DNA of 64,000 nucleotides from Crotophaga sulcirostris (lineage: Eukaryota > Chordata > Aves > Cuculiformes > Crotophagidae): the NCBI GenBank assembly GCA_013397455.1, contig VYZB01000057.1, positions 2,236,862-2,300,861 on the forward strand. Reading direction: 5' to 3'. This document shows positions 51,077 through 64,000 of this stretch, piece by piece. Made by a program: the position numbers and the translations under genes. Each line of letters opens with the position of its first letter. The stretch's first letter is position 1. The notes below the pieces were generated by a model. The model had not been told where the DNA came from. It worked only from the letters and a program-made list of their open reading frames with translations, and ran no database searches.

Positions 51077-54000
51077 CTGTCAAGAACAACAACAGTCATC
51101 ATTACAACAGTATCACATGTTAGGGCTAAGCAGCTCTTTTATGTAAGGCTTGGATGCCATGTTGGTAATTAACTGTATGTTCAATAAAGGAAAGCAAAAG
51201 CATTAGATGTAGAGAGGACAATCACATCTGCCTCACTGCACAGAAATTACACATTCCACACTTGATTTTTCAGGTGCTTTTAACAAAACGAAGTATTTTT
51301 CTAAAAATAAATGCTGTGTTTGGAAAAACAACTTGTTCAGGAGCATAAACTGCAATAAGCAGTCAGATATTGCACGCAGAATTAAGGGAAACCATTCAAA
51401 TACATCCTCAGCTTTCAACAGGAACACATGACTGGGATGTCAGAGCAAGCTCCAAGCCACTGCACAGCCAATAGGAGATCCCATGGGAAGGGGATGTACA
51501 CTCTGAGCCCGAGAACACAAAGTAGATCTGCAAGAACATGAGTGTCATCCCAGTACTAAAACCCCAAAGAAAACCATAATTACACTCTAATTGTCTTCTC
51601 ATAATCTCCCAGTGTACACACCTCTGCCTAATTTGAATGTCTAATTGAGGTGGCACGTATTCTTGGAAAGATACTCCTTTTTTTCTTCATATAGGTTGAT
51701 CGTTAGGCATCTGGTCTGAGAAGTGGGACACACAGACACTGCATGGAACCCTCTCCTCACTGCAGCAGTCCCCTGATGCTAGGTGGTGAGCAGACACTCA
51801 GGCTAACAGGTTATAATACTGTGGGTGGGAGTAACAGCACTGCTTTCGCAGTCTGAGGCACAGCTTGAGCCATGCTTCACATGCTCAGGTCCTCAGGCGC
51901 TGGACATTGGATGTCACTCCTCCCAGACCCTACAGGGCTGTTGACAGGAGAGGAGGATGTAGGCCATCAGCTCAGCACAGGTACGGCTCGAGTGTGCTCA
52001 CCGGTGCAGCCACGGGCAGCTCTGGCTGAAGCTTCAGGTTCTTACAGGGCTTGGACATGTGTGCAGAGATGGTTTAGCTGCAGTTTCTCCCTAACTCAGA
52101 CACAGAAAGCTTTTCCCAACAACGCTGTAGGTGCCTGAGTATTGTGCAATAGGCGACTTTGGAACTGGCAAGCAAACAGCATCTTATCTGTTCGTGAAAT
52201 GTTATTCAAGCGTGAGACAGGAGTCTTTTCAAGCCAGCGCCTGCCTTTAAGAGTTCTGCAGAAGTCACTGAAGTCACTCCCTCATTCCTTCTCAATTTCT
52301 TACAGATAAATTTAACTAATGACATCAGCAACGAAATAATGTCTACCACCTGCTACTAAAAGCTTAACCCAAAACTAATGATTTTTTTTTCTCTGAATAC
52401 AGTAGGTTTTGGATGAAACCCTTAACCATTAACATCAGTTGCTCACGAAACAGAATGCAGTGCTCGATCATCTAAACATGTGCATAAAAATACCCCCTTG
52501 TGTAGGCAGCAGCCAAGACCCTGCACTTATTGATCAGGGCCACAGAGCATGAACAGGATCAATCCTTCCTCCCCCGGCTTCCAATTCCTCTTTGGAAAAG
52601 GACACGTGCATTTCCGGTAGCTAATAAGTTAACATATGAAAATGTCATGTTTTGGTTCATGGTTACAGCCTTCAAGTGACTCTAACAGAGGTGTTGTTTG
52701 TTTCTATTTGTACTTGAGTCTCGTGCCAAAGCCAAGAAATACATCTGGTATCAACTTGTGATCTTAGCATGGCTTAAAATTTCCATTTCTTCAGAAAAAC
52801 AAAGGAAACGGCACTCTTTCAACTAATACTTTCTGACACATTTATGGTGGTAGTTTCTATTCTCAGCACTTACAGCTTCTCCTCACCTTGCTGAGAAAGA
52901 GATGTAAATCAAGCACATTTTTAAAGTAGTATGGAGAAGACTGAACAAGGCTGATAACAGGGAAAAACCAAACACTGGTTCTCATTAATAGTAACAAATC
53001 TGCCAATGTAAAGAAGTTTAAAATATAAATAAATGCAACTTACTCTTATTTTGGTGCTGTTTTCACATTGCTGGAGTTGCGTGAAAGAGAACCAGACCAA
53101 ATATTACTCAGCTGCAGGGAAACAAGGGCCAGACTCTGATCCAGTTTACAAGGGTGATCATCTTCAGTAATTCCAGCACAGATTAGACTTTACTCTTAAT
53201 GCTAATACTGGTTTTTTTTACCTCTAGGCAAAATTCCATTTGTTTAAATAAATGTTCTTTTAATTACACTGCTACTTACTGCCCTTTTTTGGAAAAGGAT
53301 GTAGAAAGAATTAACCATTAGTACATCTGTAGCTCATATTACTACAATTAGAGCCCAGACTTGCAACACCAAATAAGTTTTTAATTATCAAATCCTTACA
53401 CTTCTTTTTAGTCTTTAGTAAGTCTTCACTCAGGCAAAACTAAGATATCTGGGGAGAAGGTGCCCAACAACAGCTTCAAAATCTTGTCTGTGACTACTGA
53501 AAACACGTGCATTATTTTTTCAGGCTAATCTTCCCAGATTTCGTGAAACAAGCAGACAAGCTATGCAAAGAAATATCAAAGAGCATTCAGGCTGCATGAA
53601 GAAATATCAAAGGCAGTTAACAACTACCATTTACCTATTAGCAATTCAAAAGGGCTTGTTTGGAAGATCTTTCCAATCACAGCTGCTAGCTAGTGTGCGC
53701 TGCCGGTCCTGACAACTGTCATCTGCTCAAACTGTCTAATGTGGCAGATACTGCCTTGCACCCCATGAGAGCAGCTCTCCGTGGCCGGGGATGCAACGTG
53801 GGACACGTGTGTGCCTAAGCCATGCTGCATCCCTGCCTGGCACATCAGTCTAAATCCACCTTCATCTGGGGTTTTGACTATGAGCTGGAGCAGCTGGAGA
53901 GTAGGTATGTTTTTACCCATCCACTGGCCTTCTCTAGGGGCTGGCAACCTCCAGCCCTCAGGTGGGACAGTCACCGGGGACGTCACCACTGGAGGTTTCC

Positions 54001-55508
54001 CAGAGCAGTGGTACTCCATAAATACTTCTGGTTTTAAACGTTTGGCAAGTGTGTGGAAAGCACACAGGCAGGAGCCATGGGTGTTCAAGGCTCCACTGCC
54101 AGTTAAATGGCTAAAACATTTTCTGGAAAAAAATTAAAAAAACACACTATTTGTTCAAAAATCTTTAAAGCTGGGACATTCCTCATGGTATGGATTCCTT
54201 TTAAGTACAACATCATTCAAGTGATTGCCTCTGCTTCCATGAAGAACTGCAAAGACTACTCTCCTGCTAATTCACATCTCTAAGTATTCCTCAAATACTC
54301 CAATTACTTACACTAGGAGGTCATCCAGTGCCTATTTAAAGTTACAAGTGAGTAAGAAAAGCCAGAGCCATACAAACTATGCTGAGACACCCTAACAAGG
54401 GCATCCCAATTTACAATTATTCCTTAAAATATAACATTTCTAAAACTCTCTTGTAAGTCCAGTCAAGCCTGCATAAATCAGTTACATTTCATTATCAATT
54501 TCATTACTAGAACTCACTTTTGAGATTTATTTATACTTGTGTGCCTTCTGCTATACCATGAATGGAGTAGTCTTTTAAGGGATTATGGATTCGATGGTAG
54601 AACATCAGAGAGTTGCAAAGAGCACAGAAACTGAGGGTCTAATGCTGTATTAGCAGAAACAGATCCGTCACCAAGCAGACCGCTACTGCATGGCCTCTCA
54701 GGTCAGAGCGAAGTGCTTTGCCTCGTTATGGTGCTGAGTAAAATCTGATCTGATCTCCACGGGGTGTGGGTAGGAACAACTGCTACCATATTTACTTCAT
54801 GTGTGCAATTGTAGGTTCCCTTTAGCAGCTTTTCAGCATTTAAAGTGAGCCTACAGGAAAGCCAGGGAGGGACTCCTTATCAAGGAGTGCAGTGATAGGA
54901 CGAGGGGTAATGGTTTTAAGCTGAAAAAGGATAGATTTAGATTAGACACTAGAAAGATTTTTTTTACTGTGAGGGTGGCAAGGCACTGGAACAGGTTGCC
55001 CAGAGAAGTTGCGGATGCCCCACCCCGGACGCACTCAAGGCCAGGCTGGATGTGACCTGATCTAGTAGGAGATGTCCCTGCCCATGGCAGGGGGGTTGGA
55101 ACTAACAGTTGATCTTTAAGATTCCTTCCAACCCAAACCATTCTATGATTCTATGATTGCAAATAAGCTGTTTGGAAAATCAGTATTTCAGTGAGGTTAG
55201 GAGACATTCCACAGCACTCATCTCCCACTTATCAAATGAGGCATCCCTTGTCTCATAAACTGGTGCTGCTCTGTGGTTACAGAAAAGGTTTCTTCTCATT
55301 TCTGCCAACACTGCACCAAAGACCTCAACTATGTCTGAGCAAAGCTCACTCAGTATGATCCCCAGCACACACAGCCCACTATCAGAGGACAGTCATTCAC
55401 CCTTTGTCCTCCACCATGGTCACAACTCCTGGAAACAAGCTCCCATGTACACACGGCCCTGGCACCCCTCCCTGCAGCCACTGCCCAGGTGCTGCTCTGA
55501 GGGCTTAC
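51077..55508 (-). other. ZNF704: ZNF704 intron containing one CR1
   Basis: A 4.4-kb intron with donor GTAAGC (55508-55503) and acceptor 'gttcttgacag'. It holds a CR1 at 54853-55160. A GC-richer segment at about 53690-54140 has overlapping ORFs of 132 (minus) and 118 (plus) codons. Neither shows a known domain, and their complementarity suggests composition and not coding. Confidence 0.8.
54853..55160 (+). mobile_element. CR1 LINE, 3'-end fragment in a ZNF704 intron
   Basis: Plus-strand CR1 3' end, antisense to ZNF704: 'gtgataggacgaggggtaat', 'gtgagggtggcaaggcactg', 'gaacaggttgcccagagaag', 'tgcccatggcaggggggttg' and 'caacccaaaccattctatga' with two octamer units. Its 3' end lies about 350 bases from the 55509-55612 exon. 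It is the first CR1 seen after the long CR1-free stretch. Confidence 0.94.
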
Positions 55509-55612
55509 CGTTGGGTCGGACAGGAGGGCTGCGGACCAAAGGGCTGGTGGATAAACTGGTGAGTACCATGGCTGCTGTTACTTTATCCATGTCCAGTTCT
55601 TCTGAAGATTTT
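55509..55612 (-). CDS. ZNF704: ZNF704 coding exon, conserved Leu/Ser-rich segment
   Basis: The acceptor 'actgtgtttcag' precedes 55612 and the donor GTAAGC follows 55509. The first base completes a codon from the next exon upstream (Arg in known orthologues). Then come 34 codons, [20 protein letters not shown] continuing [14 protein letters not shown], and one base of the next Glu codon. The [19 protein letters not shown] block is the most conserved N-terminal part of the family; ZNF395 has a close [14 protein letters not shown] block. It is hydrophobic and leucine-rich, which would suit a nuclear-export or partner-binding segment, but this function is inference. An ORF that runs past both borders (55420-55704) includes intron sequence and should not be used as the protein. 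Confidence 0.97.
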
Positions 55613-58600
55613 CTGAAACACAGTAAACGGGAGGCAGGAAATACATCAGAGAATACACTATACTTTTCAAAACTTCTTGGGTTCTTTTTAAGGTAATAGA
55701 CCAAATCCTAAGCTGGCAATCGAAGCCAGCTACCAAGCAGAGTTCTCAAAGCTTTTGTCTTCTGGAAACCTGAGCACACCAAGTGGCTCCTTTTAGCAAA
55801 CCAGCTCATCATATAAAATTGTAAGGATTATTGTGACCCTCTATAAATTTGACTATTCTTTTTTTTTTCAGAACTTCAGCTATTTGTATCCTTAGTGCTA
55901 AGTGTATGTTTAATAGGTTTTTTCTTGGATGAAGCCATAGAGATGCAAACCCAGGTATGATTGCGAGTAACACTAATAACATACATGACTCTCCGTAGGG
56001 TGAGGAAGAACTATGAACGGGAGTTAAGGGATGCAGTTTTTCTTTGCTGCTTCCTCTTAATGCTATTAACCTTCCTGTACTCTCTCTGAAAGACCAATCC
56101 TAAATTTTTCCTGGTCAGATTATAAATGAATTATTTAAAATAACTAGCAAACGAAAAGCAGTTCAGGGGAGAAGGAAAAAAAAAAAAAGAGTTTTCTGCA
56201 GGTGTGATGGGTGCCTGAGCCAGCACGACAGCATAGTGGGAAGAGAGTGACCCAGAGCTGCCGTAGCTCTCTTGCTGGGAAGCAGCCCAAAGTCAGAGAA
56301 GAGGGCAGGGGGAAGGGGAAAGGAGGGCAGTTTTCTGGGAGAGAGAGGAGAGTATTTGGAGACAACAGATACCTCCAGAAACTAGGTGTCAGTGACCCAT
56401 TGCTCTTTTTTTTTTTTCCAGACAGTGCAGCATTTTCTTTGCCTGTAAAATGTATACACTATCACTTTTTCCCCCAAAAAGCAGTTCTCTTCCTAACAAT
56501 ATACAATTTCTGAAGAGTGAGCATACCAGAATAAAACTACTAAACTCAAGTTTTGCTTTCCATCCTTGTGGAATCAAAGCAGACAGCTTCTTGTGAACAT
56601 CTGCTTTCAAACATACATATGACTGATCATTCAAGACCATCTTCTAATTTACTAGAGAACAAGTTAAATTCATTGTTACAAAATGACACTTTTACCCCCT
56701 CTATTTGGCACTATGGGGTTTATAGAATTTGCTCTGTGCCTTGTCAGTAGTTCTATTTAACTGGGCAGGTTGAGTCATTATTTAAAGCCCAATACGAGAA
56801 GTGCTCATCTTAAGTGTTCAGCTTAAGCACTCAGTATTTTTCATCAACTGTTGATCAGTAAGTCATCAAGAGGAACACGACACGCTGGTCGCAGTCTCCT
56901 TTCTATTATAGTATCCCATTTCACCTATTGGGTGGAAGGGTCATTAACTGGAAGCTATGCTACAGTCAAAGCCTCTCGATAATTTAGTGAGCAAACCTCA
57001 AACTTGTCCATGAAACAGTTCACTGCTGTTTTCTGGCTAACGCAAAGATCCATGCAAATGCCAACGAACACTCTTCCTCGTGACTGTCTTTTGCAACACA
57101 TCAGTGCCTGGAACCGAAATACTGATTATGGTTCCTGCTATGTTCCACTTATATCCACTGAAACCCTCCTTTCCTTCAGCAGCCATATGGCTGTTACTGA
57201 GTACTGGAAAAGTCTTGAATATCTGCTATAATCAGATAATACCTGAATCTGTCACCCATCGAGTCCATTCATCTACAGAGAAATATTTCACTCAGAATAC
57301 CAAATTCCTCTGGGCTCAGAAGACCTTTCCTTAGGGATGACATGAAGCTGCTACATTTTCTGGAGACCAATCCTGCCAGATTTGTTTTCCGATCACTTAA
57401 TATCCCAATATGAAAATCTGCTCTCTAAGAAGCATTCAGCTGCTCTGTAGTCCACTCCTGCAACACTATACCAACTGCTCCTACTCCTTTATCCAGCTGT
57501 GGATGAACCACTAATATTTTCATTTCTGCAACATATGAGGACAAAATGACCACCATGTTCTCAATGGAGAAGCTGATCTGTAGTGTTTGCTATCAGCCTT
57601 CCAACAAGGCTCTTCTTTGTGTGTGGCAACAGGACTATCATGCTCCTTTCCAGGCCTCTGCAGAATTGCAAAATCACACTGTATCAGTTGTTGCAAGCGT
57701 TTGCCAAGTTGGTGTCAAGATGTCATAGTCTAAATCCTGAGTAAATCCCAAAGTTTCTCCAAACAGTCTATAAATTTAACTTTTCCTACCTCTTCTGTAT
57801 TGATGTATTTTTTTCCTCTACAGTGACTCAGACTGCCACTCTGAAAAACCACCCTTTGCTCTGTTCTTCTGTCAATAATGCCCCAAAATTGTGAGCACTG
57901 GCATCTGTCCTAAGCTGAAAATTTTCACAGGTATGCAAAGGACAGGATCGGTCATGAGTCCCTCCCAAGCTCCCCCCTCCTATTTCTAGCCATGTTAAAC
58001 CACACTCTAGCCATTACTGGAATGCTTATTTCTCACCTGATCCAATTTAGCAGGTTTTCAATACGGAAAGCTCAAATAAATAAAACTTCAGACTTTTCCT
58101 GTGCCTGTTTTGAATCACGGTCATTTTTACTACTTACAGCTCTTCAGCTGCATCCAGCAAACAAGGAATGCTCCGCTCATACTGCCCAGCCACAAGAATT
58201 TTAGCAACTACAAGTGTTGGCTTATGTAACTCTGCTCCTAAGCACATTTTTACAGTTTGGCTCATAAATGTAAACACACATATTTCATATATCACTTGGG
58301 CACCACTGCTGCAGCAACAGCAGCCTTCAAGAGAGAGGCAAAGCATCAAGCTGAAGACAGGAACCACTTAAGCCATCTGCATTTAGTCAGCATCACATGT
58401 GAATTGATGTCTTAAGACTGCCCCAGTCTTTTCCAGCTTTCTCTGCTGGAAAGCTGAATCTGCACACAGCTGTTCACCAGTATTTGTATCCAGATGGGAG
58501 AATAACTTGTCTGTTACACATTGACTGTTCACAAACCATTTATTCCACCATTTCTAAGTTGATTTTATGCAAAGTGAAGTTATAATCCCTGCCTTTGCTC

Positions 58601-61600
58601 ATACTGTTATTAGGTGTGATGAAATCTAAATCAGTTGTGAAATCATCTGTTACATAGCTACGAAGATTTCTTCTTTCATATAACCCCACATCTCCAAATG
58701 CAGCCTCCCAACTTCTGGATGGATATACTTGTGTCAGTCTAGTCTGCATTTGAGACCAAACAGGTTTGGGTCCTTTCTATCCAAGTCTTCATAAATCCAA
58801 ACACACGCCAATAGCTGAATTTTAATGGAACCAGTTGAGACATAAGCAGCAGAAGTTAGAGCATCTTGGGGATGGATGTTTTACCACCACACCACATCTC
58901 CTGGCTTCATGTCTCTCTGCTTCCTCAGCAGGAAGAATGGTTTCACTTGATACCCGTGATATCTTAACGTGGCCAGCCTCGTATTTAAAAGTCTTTCTCT
59001 TTAACAGCCAAGCTCAAATTCAATTTAGTTACTACCCTCACTATTATTCAATCTTTTCTTTGTTTTATTGATGAATTTACTCTTTTAAAATGATTGCATC
59101 TTCTTCAGTCACATCCCTCTCCAAGGAAACACTGGATTTAAGCTCCAAAAGATGAGCAAAAGATGGTCTAAGAGGAGTCCACGACTACGGAAGTGTCTGA
59201 AACCACTCGCTGGTACCATAGTCAGGTCGAAAGATGACACAACAGCCCAGCTGCTACTGTCCAATTTCCTCAGCCAACAGTTGACTCCCCCTAGGACCCA
59301 CATTTCCTTACCAGACTGAACTGACAGCTCAAGCTTTTGGTGTGGTTCCTCCCTACTAGCAACCTTCTGTCTAGGGATGTGGTCCTGATCTCCCTGTGTG
59401 AAAGGTGCACAGGCCCTCTTCTGGCCACTGTCATCTTCACATTCCCAAGAAAGTTTCTTCAGGGAAAGGGCCTGGACTACTTGCCACAATGCCTGAGAGA
59501 TGTTGCTCAAAGCAATACAAATTATCATGCTGAAAACAGAAAAAGAGAGCAAAGTGAAAAAAAAATCCAAAGGTCCCACCTCACCAAACGCAACAAGAAC
59601 TGTGCCAAGAAGCACTGTGATGTGCTAAAGGGACAGTTGATGTCACCTGACAACACAAGAGAGAGTTAGACACCTTGGCTCTCCAGTTCACTGGTGTTCC
59701 CACAAGAAAGCCTGCTGCACTGTTTGCGACCCTCACCCAGCCCACAGTCAGAGCCACCCAAACACTATCTGATGTCTCTTCTGCACAATGCTCTCCCACA
59801 GAGCCTTAGGCAAAACGGTCTTTTCAGTATATTTTTCTTAACCTTTGAGAGTATTTCTTTTATCAAAGTGATTAGCTGAAGATATCACTATGGTCAATGC
59901 CACAGGATTTCTGTCTTTCCCAAAGTAAAATACAAGACCAAAACCAATTTGCTCTTTCTCCTTTCCCCTCTACCTATGGCAAACAGTACCATTCTCACTT
60001 TGAATTAAATTAATTTTACCGTTCCCAAAATATAAAATCAATGCCAATATACCATCCTAACACATCTCTATGGATAATTTATATTGCACAATTTATCTAT
60101 ACAAAGCTGTCATAAGCCAATTTAAAAATAATATTTAACTGCTTTTTTCCCTCCACACATTAATATACATTTTTTCTAATAAAATATACTTTGATTAAAT
60201 GTTTGAAAAAGTCTGCAAGTCTACACAACACTTATGCCCTTACCCTCTTAACAAATCAAAGAAGCACAAGTTTCCTGTCCTCCTGCCACATGTAACTGCT
60301 AATATGAGTAAGATGGTGAGCACTTGCTGAAAAAAGATTAGTCTCAAAAATGGCCCAAGAGGATAGTATCTCTTTATTGTCAATATTTACATGAGTGTCT
60401 TTTTGAGCTTTCTGATTCCTCGTTTTTTTTTAAGATAGATATAAATAGAACCTGAAAAAACAGCCACGCATTCTGGACAAGGATGAACTGCTAAAAGATC
60501 TGGAGACTACAGGCAAAAACATCTCTGAGATGATCCTGTTCTTCCTGCCAAGGTGAGATGTTATAGCCTAAAGAGCAGAATTTCTAAATGTTAAGCCATA
60601 ATTTTATGGCATATATAAGCCAATAGGTCACAGCACTGTAAAGCACCTTCCAGGATCTTTGTTGCTATTGCAGCGATGCACGACACAAACATCATAGCTT
60701 ACCTCAATTCATTGGGTTTTCATCCTTCTCAATCCATTGGAAATTTGTTTCAAAACAGGGAAGGCACAGAGCTAGCTCATCTTGCCCTCTCCACTCCCAC
60801 TTTCCCTTCATCACCATGTCCTGGGTCCAATTTTGCAGGTTTACATTGACAACAAACAGTACCTGTGATAGCTACTTCACAGCTATCTTGTCCATACACA
60901 TACACTCCCATTGGAGAACATCAAGATACGGCTCATGAGAGGGGTTTTCTTTCCATTTTCCTGATCATCCTACAAGTCTGTCTACATCTCTTGTTGTTCT
61001 GAGTATATTCATCGTGAACAGAGCTGTTCCAAGTGTTCTTGATATGTTTTGGCAAGTATCTTCTACCAGAACAGTAGTATTTCCCTATCTCTGCTGAAAT
61101 CTCTATGATTTGACCTACAAAGATAGCTCAGTCACCTGTAATGAACAACTCCACTGTCATTCTCTTCATCACTTGTTTACAGCTAATGAAGCTGTAATTA
61201 ATTGGTGCTAATGAATATTTTTCTTTTTTTTTTTGAAAGGGTGACACAAATGTTTCCTTTAAAATAAAAGGAAGAAACACAACTGACATTTATCTTTACC
61301 ATGAACCTGACTATAGGCCAAATTTTCATTATTTTCCCTTCTCAGTTTTCATTTTCTCAAGAAAGATCACTATTGAGATAACAGCACATGCAGATACTTC
61401 TCAGGTAGGGCAGTAAGATACATAGTGCAAATATCAGTAAAGTATAAACTCTCACGCTTATTATCTGGGACTTTGTGAGCCATTTGTTCCAGCACTCTGT
61501 GGCCAGCACGCACTGTTTCAAAAGAAGACCCAACAGGGACCTTCTCACGACTGATTTACCATCCCGTTCCCAGGAATTATGGATTTCCTTACACTTTGTG

Positions 61601-64000
61601 ACCAGATTAAAAAAAACACAAACAAAACACTCTAGATCTTCTATTTCTCTTTTCCACATTATCTCCCTCCTCTGCATACTGTACTCATGTTTGGGCTTCC
61701 ATCATGTTCTACGGCAAGGAGCACCGCAATCTAGTTGCGTTATTCAGGAGACGAATATTAACTTTTATAAGGTTTAGTTCAGTTACTTTTCTGATTGTTC
61801 TGTTGTTTTCACGCTACCAGACCTGGAGAGCAGTACATCTAAGCTGACCATTGCTTTATTTGCTATGACAGCCCCTCCCATAAATTTCCTCTTTGACATG
61901 AACAAACACAGTAACTTCAGTATTTGTTTACACCAAGCTCTTTCTATGTTTATCCAGCCACAGATCAGGATATGCTCCATTGCTGAGGAAGGAATCGTAA
62001 CAGGAGTTTCTGAATGACATCATCCCAGTCAGCCAAACAGCCAGCCACTGTTTGATGTAATTTATAGCAATCCACAGCTGCTCCAAATTAAATGTGAATA
62101 ATATAAAGCAAAGCCCCAGAGGCTATTCCAGTGGCAAGAAACTGTCTTCACCAATTCTATGCCACAACGATTCAGGAGACAGATAAGCTGATGTTCTGAC
62201 CAACCAACACGTTGAAGAGCTAAAGAAGGATTGGGTCTTTCTGTTTTAGGAAAGATTGTGCTAAATTACACATTGAAATAGATACCACTCCACCCCCAAC
62301 CACATTAAAAAGACATTCTGCAGTCAGTAAAACAGTATTGCACATATTCTATACTGTATAATTCCTTTCCACTGCGTTATCTCACTTCAGGTCACACGCA
62401 GTTTGCTACAAGGTCTTTCTGATTTTTCAGGCAGGTTTTTGTTTTTAATCTCACAATTACATATGAGAGGTTTCTGTTGCTTGGTTAGCACCCAAAATTC
62501 AAACTTGACATTATGAACTGTGAAGTACCACCACCAGAAGATCTCCAGGCCTAATCAACTCAAAGTATTTCTACATGGGTATCTGGTCTTGAAAAAGTAG
62601 TGCACAAAGCCATCTCTTCTCTGAACCGTCTCTAATAAAGATAAAACATATTTAAGGTAAACATAAGTCTTCTGGCCTTTAAAATAATTGTTCAAAGTTT
62701 TCAAAGATCCTTAACAACTTAATTTCTCCTATAGAAACCAAATACAATTCATGGATGGCCATCAGCTCACTAGAGTTGAGGTCAATCTTCTCATCCCATG
62801 ATTTAAACATTTGCTGCACTGATATGAACTGAAGATATTTAAAAAATTGCAGATATGAAAACAGACTCTACAAAACAACTAAAATCTGCCAGATTCATCA
62901 TTCAAGCAGATGCATGTGCAGTAAGGAAATGCCTCTGAAGCCTGTGGGCAGAGTAGGACCTACTGGGCAAAAGCCAAAGGTGACCGACACTGCACAGGCA
63001 TGCCAAAGCATCCCTGGAGCTGCTGGCTTCCTGCAACTGAATAACATGTCCACGCAGTCAGCATGTGGAAAGGTCAGGGTTTCCTAAAAGCACCGATCCC
63101 TGCACGTATGCAGTATAATGTGTGCACGTGACTTTGACAGAGATCCCAGGCAGGAATAAACACACCCTTCCACAATGCTTCACAAAAAAAATTAGATAAC
63201 TATGTAAACCAGAATGATTGCAAAAAGAAAATCTAGACCATCCAGACTGTCTGTCCTAGACATCAGCCAGTGCTCATTGACGACAAACATTAGGCCCCCT
63301 TATTATAGCTATTTCTTCACTATTCAATACGAGCTATCATATCGAATATGCTCCACCTTAACAATCCCACTGTTGCTACTGACTTTAAAATAATCTCCCT
63401 TGGAAGGCCCCTCTTTAGTCCCTAAGCAACTAAAATTGTTTGCCTGTTTTTCTCAACTCAGGGTACAACTTTCTCATAGGGTACAAATTTCTAACTGGTG
63501 AAAGTTTGCAACAAGCAGCAGTGGCAGATGAGACACTATTTTATTCATGTTAGAATTTAGTTGTTAAGGTCTTGCATCCCAAGTTATCAGAGTTGTGCTT
63601 TTAAAACATATCACGGGCACATGTCAAAGGGAAGGTGATGTTCCATATGCAGATCTGGCAGTGTTGCAGTTGGGAATGATTGTGCTTACTGGAATGGTAT
63701 AAAGTGAAAAGATTGGCCATGGCAAGGAAAACAGTACCATGCACCACTACTTTGCATTACACTACACCAAAGACCACCAAGCAAGTTGCCATAGTTCACT
63801 TAGACTATGCAACATTATTGTACCTGTATCAGACCTTCAGAGCTACCTTAAAACTAAATAAGCATTTTATTTTGGACTCATTCACCATTATTTAATGTAA
63901 ATTTACTTATTTATAAACAGTTCTAGCATTTAAAAACCAGCAGCACATTAGTGGTGACCCAAGACTACTATGGATACACAATAGTTTCTCTTTAAACCTA
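55613..64000 (-). other. ZNF704: ZNF704 upstream intron (to window edge)
   Basis: At least 8.4 kb precede the first readable exon on the gene's strand. I found no candidate for the preceding exon, which should end in the first two bases of an Arg codon at a GT donor, so it probably lies beyond the edge. The longest ORF of the whole window (168 codons, 59109-59615 minus) is here but matches no family that I know. Poly(A) near 56168-56179 and poly(T) near 56407-56418 are the only simple repeats of note. No CR1 or LTR was recognised. Confidence 0.6.

Larger units (their letters stand above)
35919..55612 (-). other. ZNF704: ZNF704 gene, 3' coding part (spliced, partial)
   Basis: This is the span of the six coding exons readable here; the 5' exons lie beyond the right edge. 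ZNF704 belongs with ZNF395 and SLC2A4RG to a small family of nuclear DNA-binding proteins that have a single C2H2 finger and a C-terminal C-clamp. The exons found, in transcript order, are 55509-55612, 50844-51076, 47295-47395, 45915-46176, 43171-43275 and 35919-36030. Intervening lengths are about 4.4, 3.4, 1.1, 2.6 and 7.1 kb. Phases fit across the first four junctions (1, 0, 2, 0). The last junction does not fit: the exon at 43275-43171 ends on a whole codon, while the terminal exon begins with the third base of a codon. A linker exon with length 2 modulo 3 must therefore exist. ZNF704 is preferred over ZNF395 because the exon sequences match my recollection of ZNF704 almost residue for residue, for example in [11 protein letters not shown] and in [16 protein letters not shown]. 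Confidence 0.93.

Noticed and set aside
50716..51123. Plus-strand ORF of 135 codons.
   Set aside because: It is the antisense shadow of the ZNF704 exon at 50844-51076, whose frame matches the known protein.
53690..54137. Overlapping ORFs of 132 (minus) and 118 (plus) codons.
   Set aside because: They occupy the same GC-richer bases on both strands, within a ZNF704 intron, with no domain or splice support. They are most likely compositional.
1..64000. Search for CRISPR arrays, operons, tRNA or rRNA genes.
   Set aside because: There are no regularly spaced direct repeats, cloverleaf-like sequences or dense co-oriented ORFs. The sequence is vertebrate genomic DNA.

Overview
This window is a piece of a vertebrate genome, almost certainly a bird. 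The coding signal is split into short exons with GT/AG borders. The dispersed repeats are CR1 retrotransposons with the avian 3' end (a short Pol-derived 3' UTR followed by copies of an ATTCTATGAT-type octamer). One long terminal repeat has the sequence of a family common in bird genomes. A run of 60 Ns marks a draft-assembly gap. I cannot name the order or species.

The only protein-coding gene I can support is ZNF704 (zinc finger protein 704, of the ZNF704/ZNF395/SLC2A4RG family), on the minus strand and transcribed from right to left. Six coding exons are readable: 55509-55612, 50844-51076, 47295-47395, 45915-46176, 43171-43275 and 35919-36030 (with the stop codon). They encode the C-terminal part of the protein: a conserved Ser/Leu-rich segment, a Ser/Pro-rich acidic segment ending in a basic patch, one C2H2 zinc finger, a Ser/Thr/Pro-rich region, and the C-terminal C-clamp (four-cysteine DNA-binding motif). 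Splice phases agree between the first five exons. They do not agree between 43171-43275 and the terminal exon, so at least one linker exon is missing from my reading of 36031-43170. The 5' exons lie beyond the right edge.

Layout: 1-16.2 kb is probably the intergenic flank downstream of ZNF704. It is repeat-rich, with six CR1 pieces and a probable solo LTR that carries a nested CR1. 16.2-19.2 kb is unique sequence with the gap. 19.2-35.9 kb is AT-rich and has no CR1 that I can see; it probably holds a long ZNF704 3' UTR whose end I cannot fix. 35.9-55.6 kb is the exon-containing part of the gene. 55.6-64 kb is the upstream intron. Most open reading frames of 60-170 codons here look like chance ORFs or CR1/LTR sequence.

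I see no bacterial-type genes, CRISPR array, tRNA or rRNA. I did not find a clearly new biological system. The items most worth a second look are the missing linker exon, the 38.7-kb stretch without CR1, the nested LTR/CR1, two CR1 copies sharing the same frame-breaking change, and a perfect AT-rich hairpin in the presumed 3' UTR.
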